From IMG/VR virus record IMGVR_UViG_3300020578_000034, positions 23,842 to 87,841 of that record: a DNA stretch of 64,000 bases. The stretch is one strand, 5' to 3'. Under the pieces are notes generated by a model, which saw only the letters and a list, made by a program, of their open reading frames with translations, was not told the DNA's origin and made no database searches. The translations under genes were made by a program, and so were the position numbers. The stretch is from a virus. Of this stretch, positions 58,801 through 63,182 are shown one piece after another (positions within the stretch are counted from its first letter, which is position 1; the number at the start of each line of letters is the position of its first letter).

Positions 58801-61800
58801 GATGTACGGCGAGGGCGAGCTGGATGACGAGAAGGCGAGCCAGATGCTCACGAGACTCGTCGGACGACTCTCCGCAATGGGTTACCCGAAGGCCGAGCTC
58901 GACCGATTCGACGAGTGGATCGGGCCGATCATCTCTGGGATGCCGGAGGGGACGGTGACCAAGGAGTCCGTTCTCCGCCAACTGAAGAACATTTTCCCGT
59001 GGCTCGACATCGACAGGATGGACGACATCTACCCAGTGGTTGGCACGAGCTTCAACGAGGCCGTCAACGAGATGCGCAGGACGCTGGGAGGCTTGGGCCC
59101 CGAGACTTTGTCGGCCGTTTACCGCGGCAGGGGCCAGCTCCGTCTCGCCGCGGAATCGGCCAACCGCGCGCTGACGCCCGACGCCGACAGAGAGAAGGCA
59201 TTGCAGCAGATGAACCTGTACGTCATCCCGGTGATAAAGGGCTTGATGGCACTGCACAGGACAAACATCGAGATCGGGTTCCGGCAGGTCGCATCGTTTG
59301 CCGAGGGTCTGAAGCGTCTGACCGAGGCGACGCCCATGAGCGGGATACAACGGGAGCTCATGACCATCGCATCACTGCTTGACGATTTGCGCGAAAAGGG
59401 ATCGATAAACGACGTCACTCACTCCAAGCTGATGATGGAGATCGCCCGCGCCGGAGCCACGACCATGTTCGGAGACCTGGAGTTCGGAAACACCGTGATG
59501 GATGCCATCGCAAACGGGAGCGCCGATGACGTGATGACGTTCATGATGCTGATAGACGACGCCGTCTCGGACAGCGTGGAGGAGGACAAGCGACGCGAGT
59601 TCATCGACAAGTACAAGGGGTACATGACCGCCGCACAAAACACCTTCGGCGACGCATTCGGGCAGTACGTCAGGAGCGGTTTCTACGGAAGCGTGAAGAC
59701 AATCGGCGAGGCGGTGAGGGAGATGGAGCCATTCATCCTCGCCACCGAGCGCGCGCGCAAGAGGAGGACCCTGCTCCAGAGGTACAAGCGAGAGGTGATT
59801 GACCCCGTAAAGGACTCCCTGCTCACCGACGAGGAGAAGTTCAAGAACCTGAGGACCTTCAACGAGTGGCTCGACGCCAGCGGGTTCCCGGACCTCACGT
59901 ACGACAAGGGTGGCTCGGGTGGCGACGGAGAGGCGGCGATGTCGGCCCTCACGAGGACCGTGATGGCAAGATTCACCGATGACGCCGCGTCCGCGGTTAT
60001 CGAGGGCTACGAGGATTCGGCCAAGTCGGGTTCGTCAAGACTCAACCTCGGGCACATGCTGTCAGGGGCCTGGAGGGCGCTGATGACCGACACGAGGCCC
60101 GGCTCGTACGCGTCAAAACTAAGGAGGCTCAACATAAGACCGGACAGGATGGCCGCGGCGCTCGCGAGCATCACCACCCCGAAGGACGGCCCGTCGCCGA
60201 AACCCACGGATTATTCCACGGCTGCCAAGAACGCCATGATCGGGGCCATACGGGCCGCCACCAGGAGGGGCGACGAGTTCATCGATCTCGGCGACCTGCT
60301 GCAGGCGATACTCGACCCGTCACTCAGGGGACGTGAAGACGACGGCGTCGATGAAGCCCTGAAGGTCGCCGACATTTCTCCGAACGTGATAAGGATGGCC
60401 CTAGCGCAGTCAAGAATCTCTGGCGGCAGGGAGCCGCTCCCGGACGCCGAGGCCGGCATGTCCGCCAGTCGCATGGCTTTGAACTCCGCCGACCGACGCG
60501 ACGACCTGAAGAGGAACAAGATGCTCGCCAACGGCATGTGGTTCAACTCCGACCGACAGATCCCTGTCGCCACGGGGACCGCGACCGACGGGCAGCTCGT
60601 CGACGAGGTGGAAAGACTCATGAACATCTACGCCATCGGCGCCGCGAGGTCCGAACTGGAGCCCGTGGACTTCCGCGGCGGGGAATCACCCTTCTCCAAC
60701 GCGGCGATCAGGCAGACCAACTCGCGCCTCATCCACGGCGACAACGGCCAGGAGCCGACCGACCTCGTCGGGGCAATCAGGCACGCCATGGACAGGGCCG
60801 ACGCCCTGTTGACGGACGGAATGGAGCAACGCAGGTTCCACGAACTCAAGTCAAAGATGCGCCTCTACTTCGACAACGACGAGCACATGCCAGACGAATC
60901 GGGGGACGCCGAGGCCGGCATGACGAGAAATTTCAACGAGATGATCGAGCCGATAAATGACAACTTCGGGCGCTCGGAGAAGATGGGGCAGAAGCAGTAT
61001 TACGAGGGCATCTACGGCGACGCGGACCTGAGCGAGGCGGAGTTGCGAAAGGCGGCCGACGTCGCGTCGCTCGGGTCGCCCTTCGACATTTCGCGCAACC
61101 TCGACGGCAACGAGGACGACGTCAACTGGAGCACGAGCCAATGGTCGTTCAACAAGGATCAGACCTACGTCGAGGCGGCGGACTCCGTGATGATAAGGAT
61201 GCGAGACGGCGACTTGGCCACGGCAGAGATTGCGATGATCTCGCGCAAGAGCGGCCCTTTCAGGGACGCCATGGCCCTCGTAGGCGGACTGAGGGACGAG
61301 GGCGAGGATTTCATGACCACGGCGGCGAGGGAGACGGCGGAGGAGGTCGGAGTCTCCCTGGAGAGGGCGCTACAGGCGCAGTACATAGGAACGATAGAGT
61401 CGCCCGACTGGGATCCCCGGTTCGTCAACGGAGCGAAAGTCGGCGCCGGGATGTTCGTCCTGCCTTGGGACACGTCCCTCGTGGCCGCGTCCGACGCCGC
61501 TGGTGCGCGCTGGGTTCCCCTGTCGGAGATAGCAGCGGGCCAGCACAGGCTCGCCTTCGGGCACGCCGAATGGATACGAAGGGCCGTGGCCGCCATGCAG
61601 ATAGACCCGTCGTCGGACCCCTACGGGGACATTCGTCTCTCGATAGCAAAAAGGCTCGGGTTGCTCTCCAAGGCCGCGAGGGTGAGGAACCAGAAGATGA
61701 TCGCCATGGTCAACCTCGTCCGCAGGGCGACGGGCAAGAAGTTGTTCCCCGAGCAGGGCGACATGCCGCACCCGATGATGCCGTGGGGCAACAAGGTTGC

Positions 61801-62806
61801 GAGCTCCTCGTGGAGATTCGGGCCCGATGCCGAGGCGGGAATGTCCGCCTCACCCATCGACGACTCGCTGCCAAGGGAGCTCGGCCTTCTGTCCGTCCAG
61901 AGCACGATGCCCGCCAGTCTCCTCGAGAAAGGAGCGGACACCGCGGGCTTCTACAAGGTCGGGCACTCCAGGGGCGGCGGCGTCGACCCCGTCTCAGCCG
62001 ACGACTTGTTCGCGGCGTGGGGGGACAAGACGAGGGTGGAGAGTCTCTGGAGGCCGTACGTCGAACTCAGCCTCGAGCGGGCGAGGAAGGGCGACGTACC
62101 GAACGACCAGCAGAGACCGACGGTTTACATCCTCGGAGGCGCGTCAGGCGTGGGCAAGTCACTCGCCCGGAAGACAGGACTGTCGGGGATACCCAACTAC
62201 GACAGCGCCGTCGTTGCCGACCCCGACGACGCAAAGGCCATGATGCCGGAGGCGAGGCTGTGGTACGCGAGAAGGATGCCCAACGCGGCCCCCCTTGTTC
62301 ACCCAGAGTCGCGCCAGGTGGCGGCCGTGATGGCGAGAGCCGCGACCAAGGAGGGGCTGGACCTCGTGTACGACACCAGCGGGCAATTCAACGACGGTTT
62401 CAGGGACATCACGGACTGGAGGAAGATGGGGTACGACTTGGTCGCGCACTATTTCTTCGCCCCAGAGAGCACCCTGCAGCGGAGGGTCATTGAACGACAG
62501 GAACAGTTCGGGCGCGGCGTCCCACAGCACATCGTTTCCACGATCCAGTGGAACCTCAAGCAAATGATCCCGGACTTCATAGGACGACAGTTGTTCGACG
62601 AGCTGTACATATGGGACACGGAGAAGGACCCGGAAAGACCGCAACTGGTCGGCCAGGTGCTGCTCGGGCAGCAGGGCCAGCCCTCGACGTTGGAGGTGAA
62701 GCACCCGTATCTATTCAGGTATCTGTTCGAGGACAGGACCGCACCGGACGGGGGCAAGATCGAACCTCGCAAAACGAAGGTCATAACCATCCCGTTCGGC
62801 AAATGA
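47051..62806 (+). CDS. Giant polyvalent protein N (5,251 residues)
   Basis: Starts at ATG 47051 after a short intergenic gap with a modest GGGA-type ribosome binding site. Nine exact EAGM junctions have Met codons at 49892, 50402, 51089, 53075, 54872, 56951, 60458, 60920 and 61841, plus EAAM at 59939 and SAGM at 49331. The N-terminus carries the Cys domain shared with protein M and the shared D-A-D-L-D-G...GRGVPDPTPGG module, closed by A-I-A-A-M-S (Met codon 47606). Later modules include two HTH units, tandem ClpC N-domain repeats, a Nudix hydrolase and a terminal zeta-toxin-like kinase; most of the middle is helical and unassigned. It lies two genes before the major capsid gene. Likely a head-packaged effector polyprotein (inference). 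Confidence 0.94.
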   Translation: MDDSTEQGDCCPISGAEIEQKGIAFGPRQVRPDSFDAYVDKESARARARMLGCIGIRQYSSTAGGTVWMPCSNESDYRKVTGQDNLSRRQRRRMLKTFFTDGLETKALGSTIGAVSGQVNTNPFTAIDADLDGLVLEGLAHINMGRGVPDPTPGGAQIPSAPTSPLRRMDRSPFQVTNDDFAIAAMSNRTRPTQEVPTPPVRKRDRRMNRPSAKLRMEQYRDNVEAALKDDLFANSWQKAVADFIDADALGDDDSDQYLKQNLYSIVEDVASRVESAVDEQPEFSVPRGRTRRDAADATSARLTAKVLGTVSELMNNPPDAMTGRDDVVRRLTSSLLESGARRVADTGGKPGVWAFLIQAILGGAIGVQGGWELLARIFGIENSTGWIPHPTGRSLEILSPSLARQRSNEARSRALERVTRTMDALRDAGFAIADAGDIPSVADDIAEVLDGDRSTDLPGDLLPKDTAKSSSLDEVIRKMREATGIRDSVATRRRRDPRTYVEEDLITRNRMDLVGIPTGILDVFDSSSVPAPTPSDGSAARLIASGGVDGLNPMNAKLLYDAMSDQNFLRTFVAPTDSPYAAQLATLVEQGRLPKVAAAILEMSPESVEDFLAVNPRPLILSARSARKKLRPAGSWVTRIDHDPFEVAAHLMRAKDYHISAIANGSDSPVLLDAVDELVGNNASETSAIFSAMVANNKQRLADAYDGSLQLARSGNGLLMAARNLISNATENDSTWSASRNAITQASRAMVSAGDVSAGMTNTASRYGRNYPRHRRKSGDWSPIANKIRDSIKRYKSRYGAPAANSADLARFVDFSYPELLDEAAELIDLMKQKIEFGSLAMADYASDGWRNRDVAELALDEFDPTNLESIFDPGSRMGLLKAIGVNLAAAAKMAPSRSERDGVMDILDEVNSWSFTVLPLYTEPRSVTSRRRGIFPSVSADAEAGMTVNRGVPEDIRQTLMSRSAPLGSGTEGTPKIRMRRKLIERANELLAAKQSDDLVDRIGMDPKGPVIDIAETFLVTAEQFRWDQQTTASFYEDVAEMMNEMVQEVPNPKKRQLLADMFTDALEDIAENMDDGNTEFFASTGDIPSRTVGRLARRLGRTDQPRARSDSEAGMVGPDDEPRAIVEPMPEFPDDEPRAIVEPMPELPPTPPRRRMTDGEMVTIYGEVQRIFRSLDNPNISKNPNDAASWREKMRAAGINIPFSSDEGLDEVADQTLPDAPDDPRAVFSDPFAGVSQDAVRYLDDLMSIVLEEIGASVSSTTEDFVRDLRRRTGVRNSSEFHDLVRALSTSDGRATLADFSEQVMENNYLTTSAIKKRMTDRFPDFYDVMDYSGSGGGDAEAGMSGPIVDRIRERYVAQRKIRELGGVAKMNDEKDYKMRQTEARRRRLLSMTEPDGFFDFVTRGVTDQRSPLYLRPIAERMGGLYKYIKEMSDAQVDATWQALENFVNQARRDMFTGGLSSPYMTLYNAAKAKTTMDDPDFRPDGGRFSDDELLSKMEMNSWDEILPPPLDMTISESDIDAVPSFKAKAQAALEVLAIDRAQLMELLTGAETSEEARGKLSEEVETQERNVRQTIAKRAGKVEYVPTQLHMEQIAAADAITPLDSESLVAFVSTLDGAQLSYVSSASISTEQAKELVKAESRAISFASASRKLFAIRSLADLEPEEATFFRSKASQLIGDATISEPVKKLITAVVGDDDVAASQALSEIEPTDDNENSLVKVMWEMGRNSKGTFVTALLPPSIDEAERDATLRAKALGVLKSQPDGGRAMARRTIDHLPKDGRGYEPVRVVPEPGEGEAKIISLAEAIRAYDGTPESAAKIVEAMTDSQIERLRNNYIIPSIIQRMDRKAYEARLEQSSIAQTRARIDNLGRRLELLTFGTVDSGNTVEEIISRTDEALSKAFGDKVSDLSMLTREERSYYGDIIDYFISGGTEIFDDPSQYGMASRAMKEATAEVPENPTLPPLDPNPDAPPPPDDGSVTNVAPDAPKSDDDGFWDSMGIEAGMAPPTPGPPVPPDEPSKRRLEAMPEETARKLFGDDIAGFVREGTWTFGDPTFPRTAIPEEATLARKVISALFAVQQGEMPDDVAERMRSEGIYSAAQLIFRALSARTLEKIRNMPDPPYDFPAGPYDPRSDKDKDRQSFFLAAMQEYVSLHLALGGGALPIYDDAPGREPSRYSFELTREDFQMVIQDDDLMNYRLIYNPGQPNEAVRADEAVVAREEFVGDPSEHPLIQSIDRTLSHLRRQFPAFSDWLDQDNRYSRILGGMHYEKLDDSGQPRFGTGIIDLVRADPSSMDLEKVIREVVDQFVDQHSLLGVDGSRLVADARSLGPDPDDASPFPSMTSYPSPDYVETFSKPAADIARHKKIATSTAKASAAARQSWWTMFTTGTLMDQFEIAAVAVTDKGDNFHPDAILAGLRKYARDNNLAGQFDAYLGAAQAAASARFNSVALQTIQNTLNEMARNRGGIKGELLRLAKLQKTLEKHYKELSRHYQDRIRAKIQSIYSAWALLYGSWVDERKLVDGKVAKGQMTSQQAVDHLQKLYFDMQPTMYAAVNMIADLSRKAAASDRARTAVERQQEEIRERIEEIREAARLTGRDAEAGMALMRGINNAFDNLAEDPSGLSDDYKAGSSIGRSTFGVVGGDRVGAPRARRLLTTNEKKLASAISRMNDMFSQNNVDEIGQVPSIRAAMETLRGGRPDRVVPQIRTGDPGEIEQAKVTAAMMMRADAEAEATTRRILGARFKRFSDLAMNTLPGLTRRVVEDIVVDGVAEAMRANAVREADLDAALTMYSEAIRNVKYMSVFNPVQRTADILNLEPDDVSDAIATESMILKTSNLLRMAQSYASSLSGAYGRNSVLRMTNNRFPELRNFGSLFLESIFASPSDASSRKLNSAISLNKLMRFNSRAAAAAFGVSDDVAQVISASAAPRTRPTELSNPLPHDWNFMTFRDRQSWLGSEEAFNSLGRAGVNDELSKLQSQIEDFGSMDGPYPALARIITGNATGTGAFGRQLITADGRSPIFSSVGFGRGDMVRNGRNQISALMGAVPGISQMSDRALSRFLGAPYDVVAEFRRDGAAASPEAAERLALAFGKISSEVWPPDAPQSDADPGNFYWLGSTWDRSGEIIAAIGEGADQYAVAADMPNGQFVAERVTQLVEDGTVGRFYDQVGLEEITTEDAQSFVASIAPRSRKGVVEILASSGYREQDIIDATGFNPNTVRNSLHELRKQGLLPEVVGSPRWIARNGDAVVADFSSGLSKRALMKKYGIGAKTLDSIIGSSRDGSRMDDAYGDAEAGMSNRRLPDNTPMSDGPQPDWRDERQTRADGTLVDRETQSPPANVANPFVTPGSPASLGLNGEIKDPERMQNWARALSAWISFALEGGYFKNRTEEMSQSELIMAGIFGDSGSPGFEEAEFEIGMTDPVRGKRFKAFEIATRQDNPANELLSVNAVPSIIRPQFDATGVYTGILPMLRGMILATYDKYFKKLSDREMGSWEGVSTQDLVDAGLLDEPEMPRDASDELRLKLWQLRQMMRNPNMVDAPPLFEPGDEVVMRTIIPLMANADEMNTMRAQHGASPEGILGDPADRIQSSTISGVELWRGTRDAEFEEMALTGVPMFSNLLLGSVVTGDLGARKIVDNLTPRQIMLSNWVYGMYTALEPLVNAFAEMMPMKRFRSASPNLPDEPGASIMLGDPLYLPTREVDDQVFAFAFDSLFKALQGVSESPEMTILESLPSGEFEQLYGGDPGTNPSKAEALRMSTKVLARILADVLATGIYRKAVQSIAKDDDGRTSPFYKEEMQTDWFRLARPRVDSFGYWSMYGPNIVYAGTGGDIYEPGWNDQTNPISELGRNGAQLAADAVKADKEAMLQLQRVIDETPGKYWWETEAAYGELTDDQILNMHPEEFADYVASLSMYGEGELDDEKASQMLTRLVGRLSAMGYPKAELDRFDEWIGPIISGMPEGTVTKESVLRQLKNIFPWLDIDRMDDIYPVVGTSFNEAVNEMRRTLGGLGPETLSAVYRGRGQLRLAAESANRALTPDADREKALQQMNLYVIPVIKGLMALHRTNIEIGFRQVASFAEGLKRLTEATPMSGIQRELMTIASLLDDLREKGSINDVTHSKLMMEIARAGATTMFGDLEFGNTVMDAIANGSADDVMTFMMLIDDAVSDSVEEDKRREFIDKYKGYMTAAQNTFGDAFGQYVRSGFYGSVKTIGEAVREMEPFILATERARKRRTLLQRYKREVIDPVKDSLLTDEEKFKNLRTFNEWLDASGFPDLTYDKGGSGGDGEAAMSALTRTVMARFTDDAASAVIEGYEDSAKSGSSRLNLGHMLSGAWRALMTDTRPGSYASKLRRLNIRPDRMAAALASITTPKDGPSPKPTDYSTAAKNAMIGAIRAATRRGDEFIDLGDLLQAILDPSLRGREDDGVDEALKVADISPNVIRMALAQSRISGGREPLPDAEAGMSASRMALNSADRRDDLKRNKMLANGMWFNSDRQIPVATGTATDGQLVDEVERLMNIYAIGAARSELEPVDFRGGESPFSNAAIRQTNSRLIHGDNGQEPTDLVGAIRHAMDRADALLTDGMEQRRFHELKSKMRLYFDNDEHMPDESGDAEAGMTRNFNEMIEPINDNFGRSEKMGQKQYYEGIYGDADLSEAELRKAADVASLGSPFDISRNLDGNEDDVNWSTSQWSFNKDQTYVEAADSVMIRMRDGDLATAEIAMISRKSGPFRDAMALVGGLRDEGEDFMTTAARETAEEVGVSLERALQAQYIGTIESPDWDPRFVNGAKVGAGMFVLPWDTSLVAASDAAGARWVPLSEIAAGQHRLAFGHAEWIRRAVAAMQIDPSSDPYGDIRLSIAKRLGLLSKAARVRNQKMIAMVNLVRRATGKKLFPEQGDMPHPMMPWGNKVASSSWRFGPDAEAGMSASPIDDSLPRELGLLSVQSTMPASLLEKGADTAGFYKVGHSRGGGVDPVSADDLFAAWGDKTRVESLWRPYVELSLERARKGDVPNDQQRPTVYILGGASGVGKSLARKTGLSGIPNYDSAVVADPDDAKAMMPEARLWYARRMPNAAPLVHPESRQVAAVMARAATKEGLDLVYDTSGQFNDGFRDITDWRKMGYDLVAHYFFAPESTLQRRVIERQEQFGRGVPQHIVSTIQWNLKQMIPDFIGRQLFDELYIWDTEKDPERPQLVGQVLLGQQGQPSTLEVKHPYLFRYLFEDRTAPDGGKIEPRKTKVITIPFGK
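49892..51088 (+). other. Two small modules of protein N
   Basis: Segments of 170 and 229 residues split by S-D-S-E-A-G-M (Met codon 50402). Both are helical and acidic with no known motif. The second begins with two 45-bp tandem repeats. Confidence 0.5.
50414..50503 (+). repeat. 45-bp tandem duplication in gene N
   Basis: Two copies (50414 and 50459) encode DDEPRAIVEPMPE followed by F/L-P. They differ at only a few bases. They lie directly after an EAGM junction. Confidence 0.85.
51089..53074 (+). other. Helical module of protein N
   Basis: 662 residues, nearly all predicted helix, with charged coiled-coil stretches (about 51640-51800 and 52590-52760). A Pro-rich linker precedes the next junction, which has Ile before Glu (G-I-E-A-G-M). 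No family recognised. Confidence 0.5.
53075..54871 (+). other. Uncharacterised module of protein N
   Basis: 599 residues. A Pro-rich start, a globular first half, and a long helical second half ending in a coiled-coil (about 54740-54840). No catalytic motif recognised. Confidence 0.5.
54872..56950 (+). other. Module of protein N with two helix-turn-helix units
   Basis: 693 residues. Near the C-terminus, about 56632-56764 (GYREQDIIDATGFNPNTVRN) and 56812-56905 (GLSKRALMKKYGIGAKTLDS) have the helix-turn-helix pattern seen in protein D. The N-terminal portion is helical and unassigned. Confidence 0.6.
56951..59938 (+). other. Largest uncharacterised module of protein N
   Basis: 996 residues between an exact EAGM and an EAAM junction, helical with Trp/Tyr-rich patches (about 58480-58720). 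No recognised catalytic motif. Its size suggests that it may hold several domains. Confidence 0.5.
59939..60457 (+). other. Module of protein N: tandem ClpC/ClpA N-domain (Clp repeat) without ATPase
   Basis: 173 residues form two Clp-N repeats. The first has RFTDDAASAVIEGYEDSAKSG...L-N-L-G-H-M-L-S-G, matching the F-T-x-x-A-x-x-x-L/I...H-L-L-x-G pattern. The second has YSTAAKNAMIGAIRAATRRG...I-D-L-G-D-L-L-Q-A-I-L. In host ClpC these repeats bind substrates and adaptors. Here they stand alone between two junctions, with no Walker motifs nearby. Confidence 0.7.
60458..60919 (+). other. Small uncharacterised module of protein N
   Basis: 154 residues, helical, no recognised motif, bounded by exact EAGM junctions on both sides. 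Confidence 0.5.
60920..61840 (+). other. Module of protein N: Nudix hydrolase
   Basis: 307 residues. At about 61286-61354 is a complete Nudix box, G-x5-E-x7-R-E-x-x-E-E-x-G-V, with all catalytic residues present. It follows V-G-G within an alpha/beta core and is trailed by W-V-P-L-S-E-I, typical of the fold's last strand. It should hydrolyse a nucleoside diphosphate-linked compound; ADP-ribose or NAD+ derivatives would fit with the neighbouring ART modules (inference). Confidence 0.88.
61841..62806 (+). other. C-terminal module of protein N: zeta-toxin-like kinase
   Basis: 321 residues. The P-loop G-G-A-S-G-V-G-K-S at 62136-62162 is followed by V-A-D-P-D-D-A-K-A-M-M-P-E and a long helical part with D-T-S-G. 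This is the zeta-toxin/PezT layout, whose members phosphorylate UDP-sugars, but a polynucleotide kinase-like role is also possible. No antitoxin gene is adjacent. As the last module it would be released by a single cut. Confidence 0.75.
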
Positions 62807-62840
62807 CCTTGCCACCGAAGCCGGACCCGAAAGATACACT

Positions 62841-62846
62841 GGAGGA
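62841..62846 (+). promoter_or_regulatory. Strong ribosome binding site before the small gene O
   Basis: GGAGGA ends 5 bases before ATG 62852, close to optimal spacing. Confidence 0.7.
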
Positions 62847-62851
62847 CCGAG

Positions 62852-63055
62852 ATGAGCGACAAGATTGCGGACAGGCCTAAGGCCGGGGCTGGTCTGTCGG
62901 CCTGGGAGGCAATGCAGTTGTGCGCCGTCAACCAACTGCCGCTGTCGCACTACGGGCTGTCCGACACGCCAGAAAATCGGAGAACGGTTGACAAACTGCG
63001 CGACGAGTACGACGAAATGGAACGGCGCGGGCTGATAATTGAAATAGCTCAGTAA
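62852..63055 (+). CDS. Small hypothetical protein O
   Basis: 67 residues, with a good GGAGGA ribosome binding site. Predicted to be helical with a charged C-terminal half (LRDEYDEMERRGLIIE). No family recognised. Its place between a giant polyprotein and the capsid gene, with its own strong translation signal, suggests a head-assembly helper (inference). Confidence 0.75.
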   Translation: MSDKIADRPKAGAGLSAWEAMQLCAVNQLPLSHYGLSDTPENRRTVDKLRDEYDEMERRGLIIEIAQ

Positions 63056-63084
63056 AAAAACGCTACTTACACTACGAACTCAAG

Positions 63085-63090
63085 TATTCT
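63085..63090 (+). promoter_or_regulatory. Candidate -10 box upstream of the capsid gene
   Basis: TATTCT in AAGTATTCT within the 127-base gap before the capsid gene; a matching AAGTATCCT precedes gene N. The gap is AT-richer than its surroundings and has a leader of about 90 bases. No convincing -35 was found. Confidence 0.35.
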
Positions 63091-63169
63091 GCTAACTTTG
63101 AATGCAAGACGCAAGCAGCGGGTGCTTACCTGGCGCTGTCTGGAAACAACAGCAAACAAAACAACGCCC

Positions 63170-63175
63170 AGGAGG
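63170..63175 (+). promoter_or_regulatory. Consensus ribosome binding site of the capsid gene
   Basis: AGGAGG, 7 bases before ATG 63183; the strongest such site in the window, in keeping with high capsid expression. Confidence 0.85.
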
Positions 63176-63182
63176 CAAGAAC

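Noticed and set aside
63056-63182. Terminator before the capsid gene
   Set aside because: There is an A-run at 63054-63060 but no stable hairpin in front of it on the + strand.
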